Part shown: one piece after another, positions 51,830-60,460 of the stretch
Layout of the letters: every line of letters begins with the position of its first letter
Numbering within the stretch: position 1 is the first letter of the stretch
Assembly: GCF_030542965.1 (NCBI RefSeq)
Contig: NZ_JAUAOA010000005.1
Coordinates: 114,938-178,937, forward strand
DNA length: 64,000 nt
Reading direction: 5' to 3'
Source of the DNA: Azotosporobacter soli
GTDB taxonomy: Bacteria > Bacillota > Negativicutes > SG130
Program-made: the position numbers and the translations under genes
Notes under the pieces: model-generated
The model's input: only the letters and a program-made list of their open reading frames with translations
Database searches by the model: none
Told to the model about the DNA's origin: nothing

Positions 51830-53214
51830 CCGTTATGCCCTCCCTGCTGCCTTTGATAGTCACGACATTTTTCGATGAAACGTGATGCGGCCATTTCATT
51901 GCCGGCAAAATGAAGATGTAAATAAGAGGCCAATACATTCCCCTGGCAAAAACCGCCGCAATAAACTGCGCCGGTACGCAGCTTAGAAAATGAAAAAGCC
52001 CAATTAAAATCCGCATCGGGGATCATTTCAGAAAAATGGAATTCGTGCCCGCGTAATTTCTCTCCTTTTTGCGACAATATACTATCGGACAAGGCCGTCG
52101 CTTCAACATAACCGACCGTCTGCAGTTTTTGCCGCATCTCGCTTCTCGCCGGCACTACATTGCACATCGGGTATGAGTGCCCGGTAAAATCGGCTATTTC
52201 ACGGCATAGATACATCAATCCGCCGCATTCAGCATAAACAGGCATGCCCTTTTGCGCCTCAGCCTTAATTTCCTTACGCAACCCTTCATTAGCAGCTAAT
52301 TCCACTAAAAACATTTCTGGAAAACCACCGCCTAGCAGCAAGCCATCAATTTTTTCCGGCAACTTCGCATCGCGCACCGGGCTGAACGGAATGAGTTCAG
52401 CTCCACATCCGTTTAAAACAGCCAAGCTATCCGGATAATAAAACGAAAAGGCCTCGTCTTGCGCAACGGCAATGCGCACCGGCGCGCCATTTGGTAAAGG
52501 ATAAACCGGCTGCATCACTTCAAACGGCGGCGCACTCTGTCCCAACTTCATCAGTGCAGACACATCAATTTCCGCTTCGATTTTCGCCTGCAGCCGCAGC
52601 ATAATAGCCTCGCTGTCATGCTCGTTTACCGGCGTCAGGCCTAAATGCCGCTCCGGCAATTGTATCGCACCATCGCGATATACCGCACCAAATACAGGAA
52701 TATTCCTACGTTGCAATGCCTCTTCCACCATTTGTCGATGGGAATGAGATCCAACGCGGTTCAGTATCACACCAGCGAAATTGACGTCCGGGTCATATTC
52801 TTTGAACCCGCAGGCCACCGCCGCCGCACTTTCGCCAGCCGATTTTACATCTAAAACCAAGACGACCGGCGCTTGCAGGCGCTTGGCAATCTGTGCCGTG
52901 CTGCTGATGCCGTTTTTGCCGCCGTCATACAGTCCCATAACACCTTCAATTAATGCCAAATCCTGTCCCTTAGCCGTCATCTCTAATAAATTGGCAATCC
53001 GCACTTCCGGCATCAGCCAAGAATCGAGATTATAGGAAGGCTTGCCCCCTGCCTGTTGGTGGTAGCCCGGATCAATATAATCCGGTCCAATCTTATACGA
53101 CTGCACCTTTTGCTTGCGGGCACGAAACGCCGCCAGCAACCCCGCCACAATAGTGGTCTTTCCGACTCCGCTCTGCGTCCCGGCAATTACCAGGCGCGGT
53201 ACCGTGCTCATCAT
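51826..53214 (-). CDS. cbiA: Cobyrinate a,c-diamide synthase
   Basis: CbiA amidates cobyrinate at the a and c positions. From ATG 53214 the product is 462 aa; GGAGGTC precedes it and this start avoids overlap with cobO. The N-terminal ATPase has VIAGTQSGVGKTT, YKIGPDYIDPGYH and MGLYDGG; the C-terminal amidotransferase has VYAECGGLMYL and ends with the His of ASYLHLHFAGN. An ATG one codon later is equally possible. Confidence 0.96.
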   Translation of the reverse strand: MMSTVPRLVIAGTQSGVGKTTIVAGLLAAFRARKQKVQSYKIGPDYIDPGYHQQAGGKPSYNLDSWLMPEVRIANLLEMTAKGQDLALIEGVMGLYDGGKNGISSTAQIAKRLQAPVVLVLDVKSAGESAAAVACGFKEYDPDVNFAGVILNRVGSHSHRQMVEEALQRRNIPVFGAVYRDGAIQLPERHLGLTPVNEHDSEAIMLRLQAKIEAEIDVSALMKLGQSAPPFEVMQPVYPLPNGAPVRIAVAQDEAFSFYYPDSLAVLNGCGAELIPFSPVRDAKLPEKIDGLLLGGGFPEMFLVELAANEGLRKEIKAEAQKGMPVYAECGGLMYLCREIADFTGHSYPMCNVVPARSEMRQKLQTVGYVEATALSDSILSQKGEKLRGHEFHFSEMIPDADFNWAFSFSKLRTGAVYCGGFCQGNVLASYLHLHFAGNEMAASRFIEKCRDYQRQQGGHNG

Positions 53215-53233
53215 AATAACTAGACCTCCGTAC

Positions 53234-53782
53234 TCAATATTCAGATCCCCGTCGTGCATCAATGCCTTTTCCCATTGGATGCTGCACCGGATGACATTGC
53301 GTCGCAAAATCAGCTAAATCAATAATCGCCTGTGGCATATTGCGTCCTGTCAGGACGACATCCGCCTTCACCTCGCGCAGCCAACGAAGAAGCGTTTCCT
53401 CCTCTAACAACTTGCGATTTACAGCATGACTGACCTCATCCAAAACAACCAGATCACTTTCATGCGCTGCCTCACAAGCATAAGACCATGCCTGTTCCAC
53501 ATAACCATTCGCCGGATTGCGATTCTGCCCAAAACATTGGCCGCATTTTTTACATTGCATTTCGCCAGAGCGAATTGCCGCCGCATCCGGACAACCAAAT
53601 CCGAATTGCCGGATCGAAAATGCCAACGACAATTGAGGGATTGCCGCCAGTTCCCCGGTATAACCACTGCCTTTGAGAAATTGGACGATCGCCACCCTTT
53701 TTCCCTGCAGCGCGGCGCTAAGCGCCGTACCAAGCGCCGCTGTCGTCTTCCCTTTTCCGTTTCCGGTAAAAATGCCAATCAT
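53234..53782 (-). CDS. cobO: Corrinoid adenosyltransferase CobO (CobA type)
   Basis: This enzyme adds the 5'-deoxyadenosyl group to cob(I)yrinate. From ATG 53782 it is 182 aa, with the unusual P-loop FTGNGKGKTTAALGTALSA, VAIVQFLKGSGYTGE, LVVLDEVSHAVN and VVLTGRNMP. A Cys-rich segment (CKKCGQCFGQNRNPANGY) near residue 80-95 lies where the family has a variable loop; it is a small oddity that could bind a metal. The start overlaps the cbiC stop region by none, while longer starts overlap cbiC. Confidence 0.93.
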   Translation of the reverse strand: MIGIFTGNGKGKTTAALGTALSAALQGKRVAIVQFLKGSGYTGELAAIPQLSLAFSIRQFGFGCPDAAAIRSGEMQCKKCGQCFGQNRNPANGYVEQAWSYACEAAHESDLVVLDEVSHAVNRKLLEEETLLRWLREVKADVVLTGRNMPQAIIDLADFATQCHPVQHPMGKGIDARRGSEY

Positions 53783-53786
53783 CTTC

Positions 53787-54407
53787 TTACAGCATATACA
53801 GCAAGGCATTTACCGTGGCTGCTGCGATCGGACTGCCGCCTTTGTTGCCTGCTACGGTAATATACGGCACCGGTGCTTGTTCTACCAGGGCCTCTTTCGA
53901 TTCACAGGCACCAACAAATCCAACGGGTATACCGATAATTAGGGCAGGACGAATCCGCTCTTCTTTTATCAGGCGCAGCACTTCAAATAATGCAGTCGGC
54001 GCATTGCCGATCGCAATGACCGCACCATCAAGTCGCGTGCCAAAACTGCGCATCGCCGCCATAGAACGGGTGATCCCCTGTTCTTTGGCTTTGTCCGCCA
54101 CATCAGGATCGGCGATCAGACAATGGACGCTGCCGCCAAATTCCGCCAAACGTTTCTTATTGATGCCAGTACGAACCATCTCAACATCGCAAAAAATATC
54201 GGCGCCGCTTTTGAGTGCCGCAAGTCCAGCTGCAATCGCATCGGACTGAATTCGAATATGGTTTGCATAATCCGGATCCCCTGCTGCATGGATGATGCGC
54301 GAATATACTTTTGTCGCTTCCTCCGAAAGTTTCCAGTCTGCTAAATACGGCTTAATGATCTCCATGCTGCGTCGTTCTATCTCCATAGGATTCGTTATGA
54401 AATCCAT
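53787..54407 (-). CDS. cbiC: Cobalt-precorrin-8 methylmutase
   Basis: CbiC moves the C-11 methyl to C-12, giving cobyrinate. The 206-aa protein has the family set: IERRSMEIIKPYL, the active-site His in RIIHAAGDPDYANHI, DVEMVRTGINKKRL, and IGNAPTALFEVL followed by GIPVGFVGACESKEAL. It overlaps cbiJ by 13 bp. Confidence 0.96.
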   Translation of the reverse strand: MDFITNPMEIERRSMEIIKPYLADWKLSEEATKVYSRIIHAAGDPDYANHIRIQSDAIAAGLAALKSGADIFCDVEMVRTGINKKRLAEFGGSVHCLIADPDVADKAKEQGITRSMAAMRSFGTRLDGAVIAIGNAPTALFEVLRLIKEERIRPALIIGIPVGFVGACESKEALVEQAPVPYITVAGNKGGSPIAAATVNALLYML

Positions 54408-55171
54408 TTTTCCGCCTCCTTTTTTACTTCGACCAATACATCAGCCGCTGTTTCAAGATAATTACCGTCCTGCTGCGGTCTCTCCAAGATAACAATTGGT
54501 AGTTCTAACGCCATCGCCGCCGCTATTTTGGTATCGCTGCCGCCGATTTCACCGCTGTTTTTCGTAACGATTACATCGGCCTCATATTCGCAAAAAAGCG
54601 CCATGTTAAGCTCTTTGCTAAACGGACCGGACAACGCGACAATATCATGCGGCTGCAGCCCGATACGGCTGCACTCTGCAAGAACCGTCGCTTCCGGCAA
54701 TACGCGAGCCACCACTCTTCGTTCCTTTACATCCGGCGATGCCATAAACGCCGCCAAATGACGACTACCGGTCGTAAGAAAAATAGTCTGACCAAGCGCC
54801 GCCGCTAAGCGAGCTGCATCTTCATAGTTGTCTACACGATGCAACTTATCGTAAACGGGCAACTCAATTGGCGGCCGCTCATATCGCAGATACGAAATAT
54901 TAGCTGTAGCCGCCGCCTCTCGGCTGTTGGCTGATACAGCCAGCGCATAAGGGTGACTGGCATCAATAACCAGTCGGATTCCGCGTGTCCGAATCAACTC
55001 CAGCAAGCCGTCTGCGTCAAGAGCGGTATCATTGACACACTGTTGCAATCTTTCCGTCAGACGTTGCCGACCATATTCGCTGGTTACGGAAATTAAAATC
55101 GGATATCCCTCCTGCTCTAAAGCTTCGGCTATTTCACGCCCATCTTTTGTTCCCGCGATTACGAGAATCAT
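54395..55171 (-). CDS. cbiJ: Cobalt-precorrin-6A reductase
   Basis: CbiJ/CobK reduces the precorrin-6A ring with NAD(P)H. The 258-aa protein has a Rossmann-like N-terminus (ILVIAGTKDGREIAEAL), VIDASHPYALAVSANS (family motif), YLRYERPP, LTTGSRHLA and VTKNSGEIGGSDTKIAAA near the C-terminus. The ATG shares an ATGA overlap with the cobJ stop. Confidence 0.95.
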   Translation of the reverse strand: MILVIAGTKDGREIAEALEQEGYPILISVTSEYGRQRLTERLQQCVNDTALDADGLLELIRTRGIRLVIDASHPYALAVSANSREAAATANISYLRYERPPIELPVYDKLHRVDNYEDAARLAAALGQTIFLTTGSRHLAAFMASPDVKERRVVARVLPEATVLAECSRIGLQPHDIVALSGPFSKELNMALFCEYEADVIVTKNSGEIGGSDTKIAAAMALELPIVILERPQQDGNYLETAADVLVEVKKEAEKWIS

Positions 55172-55890
55172 ACCTGATAGCCCCTCGGCGTAATCATATA
55201 GCCTTCTTTGACATAAGTCCGGCTATTGCCGATGATGACCATAGAGAACATATCAATATGTTCATCTGTAAAGCCGCCTAAATTGGCAATCACCTTTGCC
55301 TCGCCGTCACGACTGGCATGATGCACAATGCCGACCGGAGTCATGACAGGCCGGTGTTTAAGAACAATGTTCTTTACTTCTTCAATCTGCCAATTGCGTT
55401 TGACGCTCTTTGGATTGTAGAGGGCGATTACGAAATCACCTTCAGCCGCAAGTTCTACGCGTCGCCGGATGACTTCCCAAGGCGTCAGCAAATCGCTGAG
55501 GCTAATCACGGCAAAATCATGCATTAGCGGTGCTCCGAGGCAGGCCGCCGATGCGCCAACTGCACTGATGCCGGAAATAACTTCCACTTCCGGACGATCT
55601 TCGGCCGGACATTTGGTCGCCAGTTCCAAAACAAGCCCAGCCATTCCGTAGATGCCAGGATCGCCGCTCGAAACCACAGCAACACGATGTCCTTCCATCG
55701 CCAAATCGAGCGCCTTTTGACAACGATCAATCTCCTGCATCATCCCCGTCGAAACGACTTCTTTGTCTTTTATCAGATCCTCAATCAATTCGACATATTT
55801 AGTATAGCCGACCACTCTTGTGGCATCCGCCACAGCTTGCTGCGCACGGGGACTCATATCCTCCAGGCTGCCCGGCCCGATACCGATCAC
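55168..55890 (-). CDS. cobJ: Cobalt-precorrin-3B C17-methyltransferase
   Basis: CobJ/CbiH methylates C-17 with ring contraction. I place the start at GTG 55890 because it gives a 4-bp GTGA overlap with cbiG and begins exactly at the conserved VIGIGPGSLEDMSPRA; a longer frame up to 55992 would overlap cbiG by over 100 bp. The 240-aa product then shows VVGYTKYVELIEDL, VVSSGDPGIYGMAG, ISGISAVGASAA and ALYNPKSVKR. Confidence 0.93.
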   Translation of the reverse strand: MIGIGPGSLEDMSPRAQQAVADATRVVGYTKYVELIEDLIKDKEVVSTGMMQEIDRCQKALDLAMEGHRVAVVSSGDPGIYGMAGLVLELATKCPAEDRPEVEVISGISAVGASAACLGAPLMHDFAVISLSDLLTPWEVIRRRVELAAEGDFVIALYNPKSVKRNWQIEEVKNIVLKHRPVMTPVGIVHHASRDGEAKVIANLGGFTDEHIDMFSMVIIGNSRTYVKEGYMITPRGYQV

Positions 55891-56960
55891 ACTGATGTGA
55901 CCTCGGCCAGCGCAATTGTTATCTGCGGATATCGCGTCCGCGGAACCAGCAAGGTTTCCTCTTGACTTACTTTCATCACTGCTGCTTCGCATATATTGCC
56001 AACTCCTATCTGTTTACGGACAAAGTCCGATTCTTTTAAATTGTATTTTGCTACGGTTTGCGCCAGTTCATCTGCACTGAAAAAGACGGTTTTTGCCGCC
56101 AATGTCGCCGCAGCTTCCAGCAGCCCCTTTTCCGTCGATTTGACGTCAACCGACGCCATAATCGCGATGCAGGCAGGGCTGCGGCCCACACTACGGCAAG
56201 CGTCTTCAATCGCCGCGATAATTTCACTCGCCGGAACGCCGCGTCGACAACCGATTCCGGCAGCTAAAATCGGTGGACGCAAAAACAGATCTGCCTCATC
56301 GCACGGCATCGCCCGATCGCTAATAAGCACGTTCTTTACGGCAACATCTTTAGAAACTTTCGGCTGCCACGGCAGCAGTTCAATCGCATACTCTGCCGCT
56401 TTCGCTCGATACGCCTCGGTTAACGTCAGCCGCTCGTCAATCTGCCAGATAATAGTATCGCCTGCGGCGAGTGCCGCGTTAATTTTTTTCAACCTATCGA
56501 ACGGTTCAATCTTGCACTGCAAAGCAACGGCTAGCACATCCGGAGCAGTCTTCCCAGCCAAATCCGTCGCCGTCGTAATGACGGGCTTGGCGCCGATCAT
56601 TTTCGCAACCGAGGACGCCAGACAATTTGCCTGGCCAAGATGGCCCGATAAGAGACTGATTGCATGAATGCCTTGTTCGTCAAGCACAATCACGGCTGGA
56701 TCCTGGCGTTTATCAACGATGTGCGGCGCAATGACCCGAACGACAATCCCTGTAGCCATGATGAAGATAAATCCGTCGTAGCGCGGCCACAGTTCAACCA
56801 ACAACTCGCTTAGCGAATCAAAAGCCTCTGCACCGCACTGCGCCGAACGCCCCTGCTTTTCAAAACAATCCGCTTCATCGCCCGACAGACGAATTTCAGT
56901 TGCCAACGTGTTCGCCAAAAAAGCGCCGCGCGTTGTTACCGACAGCAATGCCAATTTCAT
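55887..56960 (-). CDS. cbiG: Cobalt-precorrin-5A hydrolase CbiG
   Basis: CbiG opens the delta-lactone and releases acetaldehyde, a step found only in the anaerobic pathway. The 357-aa protein has the N-terminal domain (LLSVTTRGAFLANTLATEI, YDGFIFIMATGIVVRVIAPH, VIVLDEQGIHAISLLSGHLG), a middle part and the C-terminal CobE/GbiG domain (ILAAGIGCRRGVPASEI, SVDVKSTEKGLLEAA). It overlaps cbiF by 4 bp. Confidence 0.96.
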   Translation of the reverse strand: MKLALLSVTTRGAFLANTLATEIRLSGDEADCFEKQGRSAQCGAEAFDSLSELLVELWPRYDGFIFIMATGIVVRVIAPHIVDKRQDPAVIVLDEQGIHAISLLSGHLGQANCLASSVAKMIGAKPVITTATDLAGKTAPDVLAVALQCKIEPFDRLKKINAALAAGDTIIWQIDERLTLTEAYRAKAAEYAIELLPWQPKVSKDVAVKNVLISDRAMPCDEADLFLRPPILAAGIGCRRGVPASEIIAAIEDACRSVGRSPACIAIMASVDVKSTEKGLLEAAATLAAKTVFFSADELAQTVAKYNLKESDFVRKQIGVGNICEAAVMKVSQEETLLVPRTRYPQITIALAEVTSV

Positions 56961-57712
56961 TTTGCATCACGATACATATGACTGAAATCAGCTGCATACA
57001 AACGCGATAATTCATAACTGCTCGCTAAACAATTGCCGACAACGATCATTGCCGTTTTACCGATACCAGCCGCTCCAACCGACGCTGCAATTGTTGAGAT
57101 CGTACCACGAATAATTTCCTGGTCCGGCCAGGAGGCCTTCTTGACAACCGCAGCAGGAGTATCCGGACCATAACCGCCTTTTTGCAATTCCGCCATCACT
57201 TCCTCGATCATATGCACGCTGAGGAAAATACACATCGTCGCATTATGTTGCGCCAAACGAGCCAGTGCTTCTTTTTCCGGCACTGGCGTGCGCCCTTCCA
57301 GTCTGGTAATGATCACGGTTTGCGACACACCGGGTAGCGTATATTCCTGGCGCAGAGCCGCCGCTGTCGCTAAGAAGGAACTGACGCCAGGAATTACCGT
57401 ATAATCAATGTCCTTCTTCTTCAATTCATCCATTTGTTCCTGAATCGCACCATAAATGCTCGGATCTCCGGTATGCAACCGTACGACACATTTATTTTCA
57501 AACGCCGCCGCCGACATCACCTCAATCACCTCGTCCAACGTCATTGTCGCGCTATTATAGATGGCCGCATCTTTCTTCGCCAACTCCAACAATGCCGGAT
57601 TAACCAGAGAACCTGCATATACAATCAGGTCCGCTTCACGCAACAAATTCTGCCCTTTTACCGTAATCAAATTAGGGTCTCCAGGACCCGCTCCGACAAA
57701 AAATACATGCAT
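56957..57712 (-). CDS. cbiF: Cobalt-precorrin-4 C11-methyltransferase
   Basis: CbiF/CobM methylates C-11. From ATG 57712 (with GGAGGAAG ahead) the product is 251 aa. Conserved tetrapyrrole methylase motifs are FVGAGPGDPNLITVKG, VYAGSLVNP, VVRLHTGDPSIYGAIQEQM and VIPGVSSFLATAAAL. AGSLVNP, and the place next to cbiG, favour CbiF over CbiL or CbiH. Confidence 0.95.
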   Translation of the reverse strand: MHVFFVGAGPGDPNLITVKGQNLLREADLIVYAGSLVNPALLELAKKDAAIYNSATMTLDEVIEVMSAAAFENKCVVRLHTGDPSIYGAIQEQMDELKKKDIDYTVIPGVSSFLATAAALRQEYTLPGVSQTVIITRLEGRTPVPEKEALARLAQHNATMCIFLSVHMIEEVMAELQKGGYGPDTPAAVVKKASWPDQEIIRGTISTIAASVGAAGIGKTAMIVVGNCLASSYELSRLYAADFSHMYRDAK

Positions 57713-57730
57713 CTTCTCTTCCTCCACCAA

Positions 57731-58318
57731 TTAGCTGTTTTTTATCCCAGTCATAATATAAATCGGGTTAAGCGCTTGAAACATATGAATCGTTTTGATT
57801 GGTTTCAAACGTGTTACCTGGACCGAAAAGGCTTCGCTTTGGTAACGCGAGCTTTGTTCGCGGAAAAAGGCTGTTCCCATTGCAACTGTTTCTAATGTGA
57901 CTGCACTGAGCACTAAACGCCCTCCCGGTTTTAACAATTCGTCAGCCCGTTTGAGTATCGCAGGCAAATTGCCGCCGCTGCCGCCGATGAAAATCACGTC
58001 TGCCTCCGGCAAATCTGTCATCGCCCCCGGTGCGGCCCCTTCGATCTCCCGAAGGTTTGCAACGGAAAATTTTTCGCGATTGCGCCGAATCAATTCAATG
58101 CCTTCCGCTTCTCTTTCAATTGCATAAACCTCTCCAACACCACTCTGACGCGCCGCTTCGACCGAAATAGATCCCGTCCCGGCGCCAATATCAATTATGA
58201 TATCACCGCTTTGAATCGCCGCCTTGGCTAGCAGCAAAATCCGAATTTCCTGCTTCGTCATCGGAATGTCGCCGCGCAGAAATTCTTCATCCCTGATGCC
58301 AAGAACTGGTCTTATCAT
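57731..58318 (-). CDS. cbiT: Cobalt-precorrin-6B C15-methyltransferase (decarboxylating) CbiT
   Basis: CbiT methylates C-15 and decarboxylates the acetate side chain. From ATG 58318, which makes a 4-bp ATGA overlap with cbiE, it is 195 aa. It has GIRDEEFLRGDIPMTKQEIR, the SAM motif IIDIGAGTGSISVEAA, and VIFIGGSGGNLPAIL. A longer frame to 58384 lies inside cbiE and is not supported. Confidence 0.95.
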   Translation of the reverse strand: MIRPVLGIRDEEFLRGDIPMTKQEIRILLLAKAAIQSGDIIIDIGAGTGSISVEAARQSGVGEVYAIEREAEGIELIRRNREKFSVANLREIEGAAPGAMTDLPEADVIFIGGSGGNLPAILKRADELLKPGGRLVLSAVTLETVAMGTAFFREQSSRYQSEAFSVQVTRLKPIKTIHMFQALNPIYIMTGIKNS

Positions 58319-58944
58319 CCGATTACAATCATCACACAATGCTGCCACCCCTCCATCTTTGTCGCCTCCTGCAAAATGCAGCATTTTTTCTCTTCGTGTT
58401 CATAAGAAAGGTTCCGTCCGAGAAAAACTTCGGCGTCTGTTGGCCATTGCATCGCAAGCAAATGTTCGGCAATCGCCGCCGCATGCATCGTCGCGTCGGT
58501 TAGAAAGGCAACTTTCCTTCCTGAACGATACTGCCATTTTTCCAAAGCCAGCTCACGACCATGCACACTGAGTAACTCCGCATCCTGCCAGACAAGTCCA
58601 TGATGTGCAAACGCGATTTGGATCGAACTCAGACCAGGAATGACTTTCAGCTCATATTCTGCACCAAATCGCGCCTTGAGTGCAGGTTGTAAACTATAAA
58701 ACCCCGGATCGCCGGATACCATCACCACAACGTCGCTGTTTTTTAACGCAGTTGCGATGTCCGTAAAGAGGCTGTCCAAATCGCCATCGATTCGGCGAAG
58801 CGTTGCATCAGGCCCCGCAAAAGTATCGAGCGCCCGTTGGCTGCCGACCAAATAGGAAGCCTCCCTAATCGCAGCTGCGGCACGAGGAATCAGATAATCC
58901 GGATGCCCTGGTCCAATGCCTACAACGATTATCTTATGTTCCAC
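58315..58944 (-). CDS. cbiE: Cobalt-precorrin-7 C5-methyltransferase CbiE
   Basis: CbiE methylates C-5. The start is GTG 58944, preceded by AGGAACTT within the end of cbiD (16-bp overlap). The 209-aa product shows IIVVGIGPGHPDYLIPRA, YLVGSQRALDTF, VVVMVSGDPGFYSL and VIPGLSSIQIAFA, then VHGRELAL. In some species cbiE and cbiT are fused as CobL; here they are separate but overlapping. Confidence 0.95.
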   Translation of the reverse strand: MEHKIIVVGIGPGHPDYLIPRAAAAIREASYLVGSQRALDTFAGPDATLRRIDGDLDSLFTDIATALKNSDVVVMVSGDPGFYSLQPALKARFGAEYELKVIPGLSSIQIAFAHHGLVWQDAELLSVHGRELALEKWQYRSGRKVAFLTDATMHAAAIAEHLLAMQWPTDAEVFLGRNLSYEHEEKKCCILQEATKMEGWQHCVMIVIG

Positions 58945-60035
58945 TGCAAAGTTCCTCCAATCGCTTTTGCACACTCATCCATACCCAATATCTCCCCTTG
59001 CATACTCACAATGACCGTTCCGATTTCCAAGCCGCCAAACACATAGCGCTGTGCACGATTGCTAGCCTGTTTGGCAAGCGCCGCATACACTGCCTCGTTC
59101 AAACCTTGTCGACGTAAAATATCGGTCGCCGCTTCCGTCGTCGTGCAGGCAAGAATTTCTTCGATTATCTCGACACCAGCCTGCTGCAATGCAGCGTAAG
59201 CGGCTATTATTTCCATCCGACCATCGGCCATGCGGTTATGCGTATGAAAAATCCCTCCAGCTACTTTAACGAGCTTCCCCGGATGCCCGAACAGGAGAAC
59301 CCTCTTCACGCCCTTATCTTCAGCTGCCGTCAGCATATGGCCGATAAAATTGCTGGTCTGCAAAACAGCTTCCTTGGGTAGTCCATATTGGTCAACGGCA
59401 ATATTTTCCCCGATTTTCCCCGGGACGAAGACCAAACTTTCAAACCCTTGCGCCAACGCTACGTCAATCTGAGGCGTCAACGAATCTTTGAACGCTTCTT
59501 CTGACATCGGTTCAACAATTCCAGTCGTACCAATGACCGATAATCCGCCTTCGATGCCTAAACTTGGATTCAACGTACGTCGCGCCAACTTTTCGCCGCC
59601 GGGAATCGAAATGCGGATGACCGCGCCACGCGCTGGCCCGATGATGCTCCGAACGCCCTCTTCAATCATTCGGCGCGGCACTGGATTAATAGCCGCTTCA
59701 CCGACTAGAATCGATAACCCTGGTTTCGTCACCACGCCGACCCCTTCACCGCCAAGCAGACGAATCTCTACCGCTTGCGTCAGCTCAACATCAGCAACAA
59801 CAAGTATTCCATTTGTGATATCCGGATCATCACCGGCATCTTTTCGAACGCCTGCAGTAGCAGTGTTTTCCGTAATTCGCGTTGCATATTCAAGCGCCAC
59901 GATCTTATCTTCGCCGCGTGGCAGCCGGACACAAACAGCTTCCGGCGTTTGCGCCAAAACAGCTAAAATCGCAGCTTGCGCCGCGGCCGTCGCACATGTA
60001 CCCGTTGTAATGCCCGAGCGCAATTTTTCTTTCAA
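58929..60035 (-). CDS. cbiD: Cobalt-precorrin-5B C1-methyltransferase CbiD
   Basis: CbiD methylates C-1 and is a marker for the anaerobic cobalamin route. I place the start at TTG 60035 (368 aa), 8 nt after the run AAGGGGGG, and just before the conserved LRSGITTGTCATAAAQAA. The rest shows SILVGEAAINPVPRRM, ISIPGGEKLARRTLNP, IGTTGIVEPMSEEAFK and LFGHPGKLVKVAGGIFHTHN. In-frame starts up to 60113 would need translation through the terminator hairpin. The ribosome binding site is the 3' arm of that hairpin. Confidence 0.94.
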   Translation of the reverse strand: MKEKLRSGITTGTCATAAAQAAILAVLAQTPEAVCVRLPRGEDKIVALEYATRITENTATAGVRKDAGDDPDITNGILVVADVELTQAVEIRLLGGEGVGVVTKPGLSILVGEAAINPVPRRMIEEGVRSIIGPARGAVIRISIPGGEKLARRTLNPSLGIEGGLSVIGTTGIVEPMSEEAFKDSLTPQIDVALAQGFESLVFVPGKIGENIAVDQYGLPKEAVLQTSNFIGHMLTAAEDKGVKRVLLFGHPGKLVKVAGGIFHTHNRMADGRMEIIAAYAALQQAGVEIIEEILACTTTEAATDILRRQGLNEAVYAALAKQASNRAQRYVFGGLEIGTVIVSMQGEILGMDECAKAIGGTLQWNIR

Positions 60036-60066
60036 ACAAAAAGCCCCCCTTGCAGCAAGGGGGGCA
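60036..60066 (-). terminator. Riboswitch terminator overlapping the cbiD ribosome binding site
   Basis: GCCCCCCTTG and CAAGGGGGGC form a perfect 10-bp stem with a 3-nt loop, followed by TTTTTGTTTG on the minus strand. The 3' arm AAGGGGGG is the only plausible ribosome binding site of cbiD, so the hairpin can both stop transcription and hide the ribosome binding site. Confidence 0.88.
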
Positions 60067-60147
60067 CAATAAATCATGACTATAATGAAACAGCGATAAT
60101 TTATTCCACCCACCTGCCCATCATCCGTAGGTCAAACGGTGTGTGTT

Positions 60148-60297
60148 GGAACAGGCAGGTCTCCTGACTCTGGTTCTTCACAAATCTATGCCTTCCCAGT
60201 TTCCCAGTGGCTTTCATTAGATCTGCTCCCCATTACAGTGGCGGGACCGCGCCGGTTTTGCACCGGACTTCCCTTTTCAGCATAAAGCACCTATTCC
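60148..60297 (-). ncRNA. Cobalamin (B12) riboswitch
   Basis: The minus strand has the cobalamin element core in order: GGAATAGGTGC, GAAAAGGGAAG, CCGGTGCAAAACCGG, CGCGGTCCCGCCACTGT (B12 box), GAGCAGAT, AGCCACTGGG, GGGAAGGC, GAGTCAGGAGACCTGCC. The ends pair as P1 (GGAATAGG with CCTGTTCC). It lies about 110 bp before cbiD with the terminator in between. Binding of a cobamide should shut off the whole biosynthesis operon. Confidence 0.97.
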
Positions 60298-60385
60298 CAT
60301 ATTCTATATACAGTTACAAAATATTTATATTCCCGCTCTTTTTAAAAACTCCTGCCATTCGGCAAATTTTTATCGCCGCGCCCCC

Positions 60386-60460
60386 TTTGTAGGACGATGA
60401 AAAAAGATTTGTAGGATTATTTTGTATTTTTTTGGCGTTTTTTGTTGAATATTTTGTAGG
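60386..60460 (+). promoter_or_regulatory. Three direct repeats TTTGTAGG before the lut operon, possible operator
   Basis: TTTGTAGG occurs at 60386-60393, 60408-60415 and 60453-60460; the starts are 22 and 45 bp apart, about two and four helix turns. The last copy lies between the -35 and -10 boxes. A related TTTGTATT is at 60421. An activator or repressor site is inferred; no known binding motif was recognised. Confidence 0.4.

Noticed and set aside
55891..55992. Longer cobJ starting inside cbiG
   Set aside because: The added 34 residues are Ser/Asp-rich out-of-frame cbiG sequence; GTG 55890 gives a 4-bp overlap and starts at the conserved motif.
55996..56667. Plus-strand frame of 223 codons opposite cbiG
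   Set aside because: cbiG has strong family motifs along its whole length; the antisense frame is Ala/Ser-rich and typical of a shadow in G+C-balanced DNA.
60207..60392. Small plus-strand open frame of 61 codons
   Set aside because: It lies over the cobalamin riboswitch on the opposite strand, has no ribosome binding site and no recognisable product.
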